Below, piece after piece: positions 13,891 to 20,158 of a stretch of DNA of 29,769 nucleotides (the first letter of the stretch is position 1; the number at the start of each line of letters is the position of its first letter). Both the position numbers and the translations under genes were made by a program. A model generated the notes under the pieces. That model saw only the letters and a list, made by a program, of their open reading frames with translations. It did not search any database and was not told the origin of the DNA. The stretch spans positions 1 to 29,769 of IMG/VR virus record IMGVR_UViG_3300042691_033556, one strand, 5' to 3'. The stretch is from a virus.

Positions 13891-14123
13891 GCAGCATCGT
13901 CCCCCTCAGCGCCGGCGAGCTGCTCGCCTTCGCGTTCGTCTGCGCGTGCTTCGGCGTGTCGATCGGCATCGGCTTCGCCGGGTGGATTGCCAGCAGGGAT
14001 CCGAGCACCGAACGCCGCGGGAAGGGCCACGAGCCCACCGAAGAGAACCCGAACGTCCACCACCTGCCGCCGGCGAATGCGCCGCGGCTCACCCCGCACG
14101 AGCGCCGCCGCTTCCGGAGCTGA
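13887..14123 (+). CDS. Small single-pass membrane protein
   Basis: A 78-residue protein has one N-terminal hydrophobic segment (LLAFAFVCACFGVSIGIGF, residues ~11-30) and then a charged, Pro/His-rich cytoplasmic or periplasmic tail. It is coupled by ATGA to the first gene. The family is unknown; a small phage membrane protein affecting the host envelope is possible. Confidence 0.7.
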   Translation: MSSIVPLSAGELLAFAFVCACFGVSIGIGFAGWIASRDPSTERRGKGHEPTEENPNVHHLPPANAPRLTPHERRRFRS

Positions 14124-14124
14124 T

Positions 14125-14421
14125 ATGTCCAACGATTTCGCCACCCCTGAATCCCTCGAGCAGCTCGCCGACGACCACACCTCGGCCGGCCTGCTGATCT
14201 CCGCGGCAACGTTCCGCGCGATGGCCAAGAGCTGGCGCGCCACCGAGCGCGCCCTCGCCGACGCCCAGGCCGAGAACAGCCGCCTGGCACTGTCGCTGCA
14301 GACGGCCAGCGCCACGGCCGCCCGCGTCGAGGTGCTCGCCGCCAGCGTCCTGAACACGCTCTGCGCCGCCGGCGCCCGCCCGCCGCGCCCGGTCGAGTCC
14401 CAGCCCGGGGTGCCGGCATGA
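14125..14421 (+). CDS. Coiled-coil hypothetical protein
   Basis: A 98-residue helical protein (MSNDFATPESLEQLADDHTS onward) has a coiled-coil centre with AMAKSWRATERALADAQAEN. It starts one base after the previous stop with a CCGGAG site, and its stop overlaps the next ATG (ATGA). The pattern resembles small phage proteins of early operons with no assigned function. Confidence 0.7.
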   Translation: MSNDFATPESLEQLADDHTSAGLLISAATFRAMAKSWRATERALADAQAENSRLALSLQTASATAARVEVLAASVLNTLCAAGARPPRPVESQPGVPA

Positions 14422-14558
14422 CCGCCCTGGTGCTGATCCTGTGCGGCGTGGCGGCCGGCTGGTACGCCCGCAAGGCCTACGCCACCTGGCGCGCCGAGCG
14501 GGCCGTGGGGCTCGTCCTGCGCGGCCTCGACCCGAGCATCATCCGGAGGGCGCCGTGA
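14418..14558 (+). CDS. 46-residue membrane protein
   Basis: A very short gene begins MTALVLILCGVAAGWYARKA: one membrane helix followed by an Arg-rich tail. It is accepted because it fills the space between two genes exactly, with ATGA at its start and GTGA at its end. It is too short for most gene callers. Confidence 0.65.
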   Translation: MTALVLILCGVAAGWYARKAYATWRAERAVGLVLRGLDPSIIRRAP

Positions 14559-15331
14559 GCATCGATGTCCGCGTCGACACCAGTGAGCTTCAGGGGCTGG
14601 TGAAGCAACTGCGATCTCTCAATGAGCGGGGCATCAGCTTTGCCACCGGCCGCGCCACGAACAACGTGGCGTTCAAGATCCGCGACGCCTGGAAGACGAA
14701 GGCCGCGCAGGTTTTCGACCGGCCCACGCCGTTCACCCGCAACGCCGTGCTGGTGCGCCGAGCCACCAAAGCGAACCCCATCGCGCGAGTCTTCCTGCGC
14801 GACGAAGCCGGGAACGGCATCGCGCCTCAGGTCTACCTGCAGCAGCAGGTTCTTGGTGGCGAGCGGCGCCTCAAGCGCAGCGAGGTGGCGCTGCGTTCGA
14901 TGGGCTACCTGCCGCCGGGCTTCGCCGTCGTGCCTGGTAACGGCACCCGGCTCGACAGCAGCGGAAACGTTTCGGGCCCAACCATGAAGGCCATTCTTGA
15001 CCAGCTAGGAAAGCGCAACACCGGCGACCGCGGAGTATTCGCCCTTCGCGCACCGCGCGGGAAGCTGCTGCCGGGCATTTATCGGCGACGCAACGAATCC
15101 TCTCGGATTGCGAAGGGGGCGGCTAAGGGCACGTGGGACAGGCAGCGATTCGTCGTGCCGCTCCTGATCTTCGTGAAGGTTCCACGCTACGCCAAGCGCT
15201 TCGAGATCTTCGACTTTGCTCGCGACGTTATGCGGCGCGAAGCCGTTCCCGAATTCCGCGCCGCACTCACCGCCGAGATCGACCGCGCCCTCGCCAAAGC
15301 CGCCCGCGCCGCGGGCAATGGAGCCGCCTGA
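14555..15331 (+). CDS. Phage morphogenesis-like protein (HK97 gp10 / lambda Z-like)
   Basis: The GTG at 14555, overlapping the previous stop, gives 258 residues starting MSIDVRVDTSELQGLVKQL. The layout resembles HK97 gp10-like or lambda Z-like head-tail/tail-terminator proteins: an N-terminal helix, SFATGRATNNVAFKIRDAWK, the basic VLVRRATKANPIARVFLRDE, and a C-terminal amphipathic helix (FRAALTAEIDRALAKAARAA). The match is by eye. Its A/T content is higher than its neighbours, and a virion-type gene within an early or lysogeny operon is unexpected, so it may have been acquired separately or act in another way. Confidence 0.6.
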   Translation: MSIDVRVDTSELQGLVKQLRSLNERGISFATGRATNNVAFKIRDAWKTKAAQVFDRPTPFTRNAVLVRRATKANPIARVFLRDEAGNGIAPQVYLQQQVLGGERRLKRSEVALRSMGYLPPGFAVVPGNGTRLDSSGNVSGPTMKAILDQLGKRNTGDRGVFALRAPRGKLLPGIYRRRNESSRIAKGAAKGTWDRQRFVVPLLIFVKVPRYAKRFEIFDFARDVMRREAVPEFRAALTAEIDRALAKAARAAGNGAA

Positions 15332-15621
15332 TGTTTAGCCTGGTCAAGAAATCCCCGCACTCTGAGGCTGCCGAGCCTCCGCGCGCCAAGGTCTCGCAGC
15401 GCTCCATGGGCGACGACCTCCAGTTCATCGCGCAACACGGCAAGGCGTGGCTGTCGAACATGGGCAGCGGCTGGGCCTGCTCCTGCGACATGGAGTCGAA
15501 GCTGTATGGCGTGAAGATGGAGGTTTGCAGCAATCGCGGCCTCTCGACTCCCGATGAGGCCGCCGCCCAGTGCGCCGACCGCTTGCGTGACGCGCTGCGC
15601 GCGATGGGGGCGAACTCGTGA
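15331..15621 (+). CDS. Hypothetical protein, Cys-containing
   Basis: A 96-residue protein (MFSLVKKSPHSEAAEPPRAK onward) has a conserved-looking core WLSNMGSGWACSCDMESKLY and a helical C-terminus. Its ATG overlaps the previous TGA by one base (TGATG). The core suggests a small beta sheet with a possible Cys pair. No family is recognised. Confidence 0.7.
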   Translation: MFSLVKKSPHSEAAEPPRAKVSQRSMGDDLQFIAQHGKAWLSNMGSGWACSCDMESKLYGVKMEVCSNRGLSTPDEAAAQCADRLRDALRAMGANS

Positions 15622-15947
15622 GCCACATCAACTCCGCGAAGCCGCGCACCGCCGGCACCATCATCGCCGCGCTACGCGCTGAGGCGCTCTCGATGCGCAA
15701 GCCGGAAGGCGACGTCGCCGCCGAGCTGGCCGACGAGCTCGCGGCCACCCTGCACGCCAACAGCAGCGTCGCGCTGCCCGAAGGCGATGCACCGGCCCTG
15801 CTCGGCCTGGTGCAGGCGCTCACGCCGCTCGAGCAGAAACAGTGGTTCGCGGCCAGCGTCGCCGTGAGCCCCGAAACCCACTACCAGGTGCAGGCCGTGC
15901 GCAACGCGCTGGCCATCGCGCGCCGCCAGCTTGGGCTGACCGCATGA
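15618..15947 (+). CDS. Hypothetical helical protein
   Basis: A 109-residue, mostly helical protein starting GTG (MSHINSAKPRTAGTIIAALR) and overlapping its neighbours by GTGA and ATGA. It contains ALTPLEQKQWFAASVAVSPE and a basic final helix. It could be a small DNA-associated protein; no family is recognised. Confidence 0.7.
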   Translation: MSHINSAKPRTAGTIIAALRAEALSMRKPEGDVAAELADELAATLHANSSVALPEGDAPALLGLVQALTPLEQKQWFAASVAVSPETHYQVQAVRNALAIARRQLGLTA

Positions 15948-16273
15948 GCAGCGTCCGGATCCAATTCGGCAACCGCCATGGCCTGCGCACAAGCGCGGAA
16001 GTTTTCGTCGACGGCCAGAAGCTCGACCGCGTCATGAGCCTTAAGGTGATCGCTCATCCGAACGACGTGGTGCGGGTCGTTTTGGAACTTGCGCCCGATG
16101 TTCTCCACATCGAATCGGAGCAGGGCGCCGAGTTTCAGGCTGAGGTTGTTCGGGTCGAGAGCAAAGAGCCCGCGCGCCCGGTTATGCCCCCGTCGCGCGA
16201 CGTTCGAGAGCCTCAGAACGCTCCTGTTGATTGGCTCAAGGGCTTGATGCGCTTCGGAGGAAAGAAGAAATGA
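15944..16273 (+). CDS. Hypothetical beta-rich protein
   Basis: A 109-residue protein starts MSSVRIQFGNRHGLRTSAEV and continues with alternating hydrophobic strands (VFVDGQKLDRVMSLKVIAH, VVRVVLELAPDVLHIES). It resembles small phage proteins of the DUF type with one beta sandwich. Its Pro-rich C-terminus ends in a basic MRFGGKKK. It is coupled to both neighbours by ATGA. Confidence 0.7.
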   Translation: MSSVRIQFGNRHGLRTSAEVFVDGQKLDRVMSLKVIAHPNDVVRVVLELAPDVLHIESEQGAEFQAEVVRVESKEPARPVMPPSRDVREPQNAPVDWLKGLMRFGGKKK

Positions 16274-16605
16274 GCAGCGGCATCACCATCGGCCGCATCG
16301 GCCAGACCGGCGCCGGCCCCACCCGCTTCGCCGAGCGCGCCATCGCCGCCACTGCGGCCATCGGCACGAACGCCAAGACCCTGCTGGCCCTGAACCGCAC
16401 CAGCGGCCGCGTCAGCCTCCACGACCACGACGAGAACCTTCCGGCCGAGGTGTACTTCGCCCGCGGCGTCTCGCGCACGAGCGACCCGGACTGCCTGGCC
16501 GAAGACCTCATGACCGAGGCGGCGAGCGCCGGCCTGCTGTCGATCAGCGCCCTGCGCGAAATGGAGCGGCGCATGAAGGCGGCCCGCGCGGGAGCGGACG
16601 TATGA
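16270..16605 (+). CDS. Hypothetical protein
   Basis: A 111-residue protein (MSSGITIGRIGQTGAGPTRF onward) has an N-terminal Gly-rich part, a beta segment (RVSLHDHDENLPAEVYFARG) and a charged C-terminal helix (ISALREMERRMKAARAGADV). A GGAGGAAAG site precedes the ATG. It is coupled to both neighbours. Unknown family. Confidence 0.7.
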   Translation: MSSGITIGRIGQTGAGPTRFAERAIAATAAIGTNAKTLLALNRTSGRVSLHDHDENLPAEVYFARGVSRTSDPDCLAEDLMTEAASAGLLSISALREMERRMKAARAGADV

Positions 16606-16820
16606 GGGCCAGCACCGACCCCGCCGGCCTCACCGACGACGAGCTGGCAATCGCCGAGCGCTACCACCAGGCGATGGGCGACAGCTACCAGCGCCTTGCC
16701 GCCAAGGACCACAGCCCCGAGCGCGCGAAGGCCTACCGCGACCTCGCAGCGCGGCACCAGAGCATGGCCGACGCGTGCCGCAAGGAAGCCAAGCATCGGA
16801 AGCGTGGGGCCGCCGCATGA
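16602..16820 (+). CDS. Small helical hypothetical protein
   Basis: A 72-residue, highly charged all-helical protein (LTDDELAIAERYHQAMGDSY, then RLAAKDHSPERAKAYRDLAA) ending in a basic tail KHRKRGAAA. Four-base overlaps on both sides support translation. Function unknown. Confidence 0.7.
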   Translation: MRASTDPAGLTDDELAIAERYHQAMGDSYQRLAAKDHSPERAKAYRDLAARHQSMADACRKEAKHRKRGAAA

Positions 16821-17362
16821 CCTCGGCCGCCCGCACCGCGCTGGCGCTCGATTTTTTCCGCCGGCTCGCCGAGATCGTCACCCGCCGGGGCGCGAGCCTG
16901 CGCGTCGGCTTCAAGGGCCGCTTCGCCTACCTGCAGGCGCAGTGGCCGGGCGCCGAGGAAGCGCTGAGCCTGCTGCGCGCCGAGAACTTCGAGGTGGTGC
17001 GCTACCTCACCGAGGCCGAAGAGGCGCAGCACCCCGAAGAACCCAGCACCGAACGCGGCCGCCGCCTCAGCGCCGAACGCGCTGAGCTGGCCTTCACCGC
17101 GCTGGAAATGCGCGCCGAGATCGATGCCCTGGTCGAGGCTATGGCCTGCCGCCCGAGGCTGGCGAACGACGGCAAGCGCGCCTGGCTTTGCGTGCAGGCC
17201 CAGGGCGAGTGGATCCCGGTGCTCCGCTGCCGCAAGGGCGCCGTGCCAGAACGCTTCGACCTCGAGGCAGCGCTCAGTGCCGCACGTCCCGACACCAAAG
17301 CCATTTGCCGCCGCGAGCGGCGAACCACCCCCGCTGCACCCACCACGGAGCAAGCCGCATGA
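16817..17362 (+). CDS. Hypothetical protein upstream of the DGR
   Basis: A 181-residue protein starts MTSAARTALALDFFRRLAEI. It contains VTRRGASLRVGFKGRFAYLQ, an acidic helix (EAEEAQHPEEPSTERGRRLS) and ERAELAFTALEMRAEIDALV. Its TGA overlaps the ATG of the first DGR target (ATGA), so the DGR genes are translated in line with this operon. No family is recognised; a link to the DGR would be guesswork. Confidence 0.7.
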   Translation: MTSAARTALALDFFRRLAEIVTRRGASLRVGFKGRFAYLQAQWPGAEEALSLLRAENFEVVRYLTEAEEAQHPEEPSTERGRRLSAERAELAFTALEMRAEIDALVEAMACRPRLANDGKRAWLCVQAQGEWIPVLRCRKGAVPERFDLEAALSAARPDTKAICRRERRTTPAAPTTEQAA

Positions 17363-17901
17363 ACTCATCCACCGCGAGCGCCATCGTTGGCGCATTGCAA
17401 TCAGTCACCGAGGCGCTGACCACCGGCGCCGCGCTCAGCCTTCAGCAGCCCGAAACGGCCCAGATTGACGTCACTCGCCTGAGCAGCGGCAATGATGGCG
17501 CCGTCGGCGGCCCGCGTTTCGTCGACCAGGGCGACGGCACCATCATCGACACAGTGAACCGCCTCCAGTGGTCGAAGGCCACGCTGACGCCGAAGTGCAT
17601 CAGCCAGCACGACGCGTTGAGGCTCTGCGAAGGGCTGTGCTTGGCCGCGTACGGTGACTGGCGACTGCCCACGCGAGCCGAGCTGATCACGCTGGTTGAC
17701 GACAGCCGCCATCAGCCGGCGATTAACGTCGACGCGTTCCCCGACACCAAGAGCGAATGGTACTGGACCAGCACCGTCTGCGCGTGGTCCTCGTCCCGCG
17801 CCTGGTGCGTCAATTTCTATCTCGGCGATTGCAGCTACGTCGGCCGCGGCAGCAGCTACGGCCTCGTCCGCGCGGTGCGTTCGGTGCCGGCCGGTCAGTG
17901 A
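17359..17901 (+). CDS. DGR variable protein 1, DUF1566 (Lcl-type) domain
   Basis: A 180-residue target of the retroelement. Residues ~50-140 are a DUF1566/Lcl C-terminal domain: RFVDQGDGTIIDTVNRLQWS, DWRLPTRAELITLVD, FPDTKSEWYWTSTVCAW. This is the formylglycine-enzyme-like or C-type-lectin-like fold often diversified by DGRs. Residues 142-179 are the variable repeat, ending GLVRAVRSVPAGQ. A ~50-residue N-terminal extension without charged signal-peptide features precedes the domain. It probably binds a ligand on a cell or virion surface through the diversified face, but the partner is unknown. It is coupled to the upstream gene and followed after 28 bases by a paralogue. Confidence 0.93.
   Translation: MNSSTASAIVGALQSVTEALTTGAALSLQQPETAQIDVTRLSSGNDGAVGGPRFVDQGDGTIIDTVNRLQWSKATLTPKCISQHDALRLCEGLCLAAYGDWRLPTRAELITLVDDSRHQPAINVDAFPDTKSEWYWTSTVCAWSSSRAWCVNFYLGDCSYVGRGSSYGLVRAVRSVPAGQ
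17782..17895 (+). repeat. DGR variable repeat VR1
   Basis: This 114-bp segment aligns without gaps to the template repeat at 18851-18964. There are 15 mismatches, and every one falls on a TR adenine (8 to G, 5 to T... counted by column, with one to C); 15 of 24 TR adenines are changed. The first 16 and last 37 bases contain no TR adenine and are identical. Just beyond the 3' end VR1 reads CAGTG where TR reads GAGTG, a possible IMH versus IMH* difference. The bases GGTCAGTGACC at 17893-17903 can form a short hairpin at this boundary. Confidence 0.95.
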
Positions 17902-17929
17902 CCTTTTCCTTTTGCCCACGGAGATTCCC

Positions 17930-18334
17930 ATGAACAGCGACACCCCCCGATTCGTCGACAACGGCGATGGCACCGTCACCCTGCCCGCGCTGGGACTGAT
18001 GTTCTCGAAGGCCACCATCACTGAGGTCGATGTCACCCAGCACCAGGCGGAAGACCTTTGCCGCGAGCTGCGGCTGGCTGGCCACGCCGATTGGCGCCTC
18101 CCCACCGACCACGAGCTGCTCGCGCTCGTTGATCGCTCGCGCTACAACCCGGCCATCGACACGACGTTCTTCCCCGACACGAAGAGCGACTGGTACTGGA
18201 CCAGCACGGTCTGTGCGTGGTCCTCGTCCCGCGCCTGGGGCGTCTATTTCGATTTCGGCCATTGCAGCTACGACGGCCGCGACGGCAGCCTCGGCCTCGT
18301 CCGCGCGGTGCGTTCGGTGCCGGCCGGTCAGTAA
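17930..18334 (+). CDS. DGR variable protein 2, DUF1566 domain
   Basis: A 134-residue paralogue of the first target, lacking its N-terminal extension and consisting almost only of the DUF1566 domain: PRFVDNGDGTVTLPALGLMF, DWRLPTDHELLALVD, FPDTKSDWYWTSTVCAW. Residues 96-133 are the second variable repeat. A GGAG site seven bases before the ATG supports the start. No signal peptide is visible. The two copies are clearly homologous across the whole domain, and their variable faces have different residues at many positions, so the phage can carry two independently diversified binders. Confidence 0.93.
   Translation: MNSDTPRFVDNGDGTVTLPALGLMFSKATITEVDVTQHQAEDLCRELRLAGHADWRLPTDHELLALVDRSRYNPAIDTTFFPDTKSDWYWTSTVCAWSSSRAWGVYFDFGHCSYDGRDGSLGLVRAVRSVPAGQ
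18215..18328 (+). repeat. DGR variable repeat VR2
   Basis: A 114-bp ungapped match to the TR with 17 mismatches. Sixteen fall on TR adenines (16 of 24 changed), and one is a T-to-G change at 18239 (TR position 18875). VR1 and VR2 differ from each other at ten positions, so they carry separate outcomes of mutagenesis. The 3' 37 bases without TR adenines are identical to TR and VR1, and VR2 also has C instead of G at the base after the repeat. Confidence 0.95.
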
Positions 18335-18356
18335 CTCTGCCCTCTGATTGCCCCGC

Positions 18357-18797
18357 ATGTCCGCCAACCTTCCGCCTATCGTGAATCTTGCCGAGCGCCT
18401 GATGCTTGAGGTGGAGCGTGCTGTACGCGCGTTCCCGCGCTACCACAAGTACAGCCTTGGCCAAGAGCTGCGCCAGCAGTGCCGCGACTTGGTGCGCCTG
18501 TGCTATCGGGCGTGGCGGGCGAGGGACCAGCAGCACGTGCTGCTCCCCGCGCTGGTGGATGGTGTCGACGACATCAAGCTCAGCCTGCAGCTTGGCAGCC
18601 AGCTCCGCGCGTTCCGCAGCTTCGACCAGTTCGAGGCCCTGCTGCGCGTCGCGCTTGATCTTGGCCGCCAAGCTGGCGGATGGCGCAGGCAAGTCCTTTC
18701 GCACCCCAAGGGCCAGAATCCCGAGCCCGCGCCGGCCCGGGAGCGTGCCCACACACTGAGTACCCGCTCCGCCTCAACCCAAGGGGCCAACGCATGA
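18357..18797 (+). CDS. avd: DGR accessory variability determinant, Avd-like (four-helix-bundle)
   Basis: A 146-residue protein whose first ~115 residues are helical: NLAERLMLEVERAVRAFPRY, HKYSLGQELRQQCRDLVRLC, then QQHVLLPALVDGVDDIKLSL and SFDQFEALLRVALDLGRQAG. FP-x-HKYSLG-x-ELR is the signature of Avd-like four-helix-bundle proteins, which in Bordetella phage form a pentamer that binds the RT and TR RNA. The C-terminal ~35 residues are Pro/Arg/Ser-rich and unusual. No clear ribosome site precedes the ATG at 18357. The stop overlaps the RT start (ATGA), linking expression of the two partners. Confidence 0.9.
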   Translation: MSANLPPIVNLAERLMLEVERAVRAFPRYHKYSLGQELRQQCRDLVRLCYRAWRARDQQHVLLPALVDGVDDIKLSLQLGSQLRAFRSFDQFEALLRVALDLGRQAGGWRRQVLSHPKGQNPEPAPARERAHTLSTRSASTQGANA

Positions 18798-20158
18798 CGA
18801 AGCCGCGCCGCCATACAGGCCGTTCGGACGGGTCGCAAGCGAGCGGGGATGCGTGGTCCTCGTCCCACGCCTGGTACGTCAATTTCAATAACGGCAATTG
18901 CAACAACGACAACCGCGACAACAACAACGGCCTCGTCCGCGCGGTGCGTTCGGTGCCGGCCGGTGAGTGTGAGGGTGCCGCGGCCCAGGGCGTGAACCTT
19001 CGCGCCCTGCATGCCGCATGGAAGGAAGCGCGGCGCGGCAAGTCGCCCAGCCGTGACCAGCTCGCGTTCGATGCGCGATGGGCCGAGGGGCTGGCGGCAC
19101 TCGAAAGCGAGCTGCGCAGCGGCACGTGGAGGCCGCGCCCGAGCACCTGCTTTGTCGCGACCCGCCCGAAGGCCCGCGAGATTCATGCCCCGCACTTCGC
19201 CGATCGCGTGGTTCATCACTGGCTGGTGCCCCAGCTCGAAGCCATCTGGGAGCCTCGCTTCATCCACGACAGCTACGCGAATCGCCGTGGCAAGGGCAGC
19301 CATGCGGCCGTGCAGCGCGTTGAAGGCTTCGTCCGCCAGGTAGCGAGCGGCCAGGGCGGGGGCTGGTTCCTGCAGCTCGACATCCACAACTTCTTCGTCA
19401 GCATTCACCGGGCCACCCTGTATGGCTTGCTGCGGCCGGTGACGCGCACGGCCGGCCTGCACCTCGATGCCCAGCGTGCCGCCCATGCGCTGCTCCGCGG
19501 GCCGGCACTGGCCGCCGGAGTGCACCAGGTGGGCACCGATGCGGAGCACGCCGTGGTGCCGCCCCACAAGCGGCTGGCCAATGCGTCGCCCGGCTGCGGC
19601 CTGCCGGTTGGCAACCTCAGCAGCCAGTTCTTCGCCAACGTCTACCTCGATCCGCTGGACCAGTTCATCAAGCGAACTCTGCGCGCGAAGCGCTACGTGC
19701 GCTACGTCGACGACTTCGTGCTGGTGCACCACGACCGCAGCCAGCTCGAGGCGTGGTGGCGCGACATCGAGGCGTTCCTCGGGCGCGTGCTTAAGCTCTC
19801 GCTGAAGCCCGGCGCGATGATCCGCCCGCTCGGCGACGGCATCGATTTTCTGGGCTACGTGATCCGCCCCACGCACACCATCACGCGGCGGCGCGTTGTG
19901 GCCCACCTGCGCGAGTCGCTCGCCGCTTGGGAGGCTCAGCACGTCCGCGAGGGCGCCATCGAGTGCACGCCGCGGGAGCTCGAAGCCGTCAAGGCGAAGC
20001 TGGCCAGCTTTCGTGGCCACCTGCAGCACGCGCGGGCGCATCGCCTGCAGCAAGCCGTTGCGCGCCGATTCCCTTGGGCATTGGCACTGGACGTCCGCCG
20101 CAGGTTTCGGCCGGCACAGCTGGACCACCCCATTTCAATCCGCTGGAGGACGGCATGA
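18794..20158 (+). CDS. DGR reverse transcriptase
   Basis: From the ATG at 18794 the protein has 454 residues. Motifs: LDIHNFF with catalytic Asp196; VGNLSSQFFANVYL at ~272-285, with GNLSSQ at 273-278, the DGR-type motif 4; YVDD at 304-307; LGYVI at 353-357. All catalytic residues are present, so the enzyme should be active in copying TR RNA with adenine-directed errors. The ATG forms an ATGA overlap with avd but places the TR inside the gene, as residues 20-57 (Asn-rich). A GTG at 18992, after the TR, would give a 388-residue protein starting next to the conserved ALHAAWKEARRGK; its ribosome site is poor. The stop overlaps the HNH gene. Confidence 0.95.
   Translation: MTKPRRHTGRSDGSQASGDAWSSSHAWYVNFNNGNCNNDNRDNNNGLVRAVRSVPAGECEGAAAQGVNLRALHAAWKEARRGKSPSRDQLAFDARWAEGLAALESELRSGTWRPRPSTCFVATRPKAREIHAPHFADRVVHHWLVPQLEAIWEPRFIHDSYANRRGKGSHAAVQRVEGFVRQVASGQGGGWFLQLDIHNFFVSIHRATLYGLLRPVTRTAGLHLDAQRAAHALLRGPALAAGVHQVGTDAEHAVVPPHKRLANASPGCGLPVGNLSSQFFANVYLDPLDQFIKRTLRAKRYVRYVDDFVLVHHDRSQLEAWWRDIEAFLGRVLKLSLKPGAMIRPLGDGIDFLGYVIRPTHTITRRRVVAHLRESLAAWEAQHVREGAIECTPRELEAVKAKLASFRGHLQHARAHRLQQAVARRFPWALALDVRRRFRPAQLDHPISIRWRTA
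18851..18964 (+). repeat. DGR template repeat TR
   Basis: This is the invariant copy used as RNA template. It has 24 adenines, all between 18867 and 18927, in ten AAY codons plus CAC, TAC and two GAC when read in the frame of the targets. All these codons end in C or T, so adenine changes can never create a stop. Both VRs align to it without gaps, and homology ends sharply at 18851 because the upstream DUF1566 sequence is absent. It lies at the 5' end of the RT reading frame and in the same frame as the VRs. Confidence 0.95.

Noticed and set aside
17893-17903. Hairpin GGTCAGTGACC as a general DGR homing structure
   Set aside because: It is present after VR1 but not after VR2, where the sequence continues as GTAACT, so it is not a shared requirement.
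18851-18964. TR as the remnant of a third DUF1566 gene
   Set aside because: The homology starts abruptly at 18851; none of the DUF1566 sequence that the two targets share upstream of this point occurs before the TR.
18794-20158. Retron or group II intron RT
   Set aside because: A TR/VR pair with adenine-specific changes, an Avd-like neighbour and the GNLSSQ motif identify a DGR RT; no intron domain or msr/msd structure is visible.
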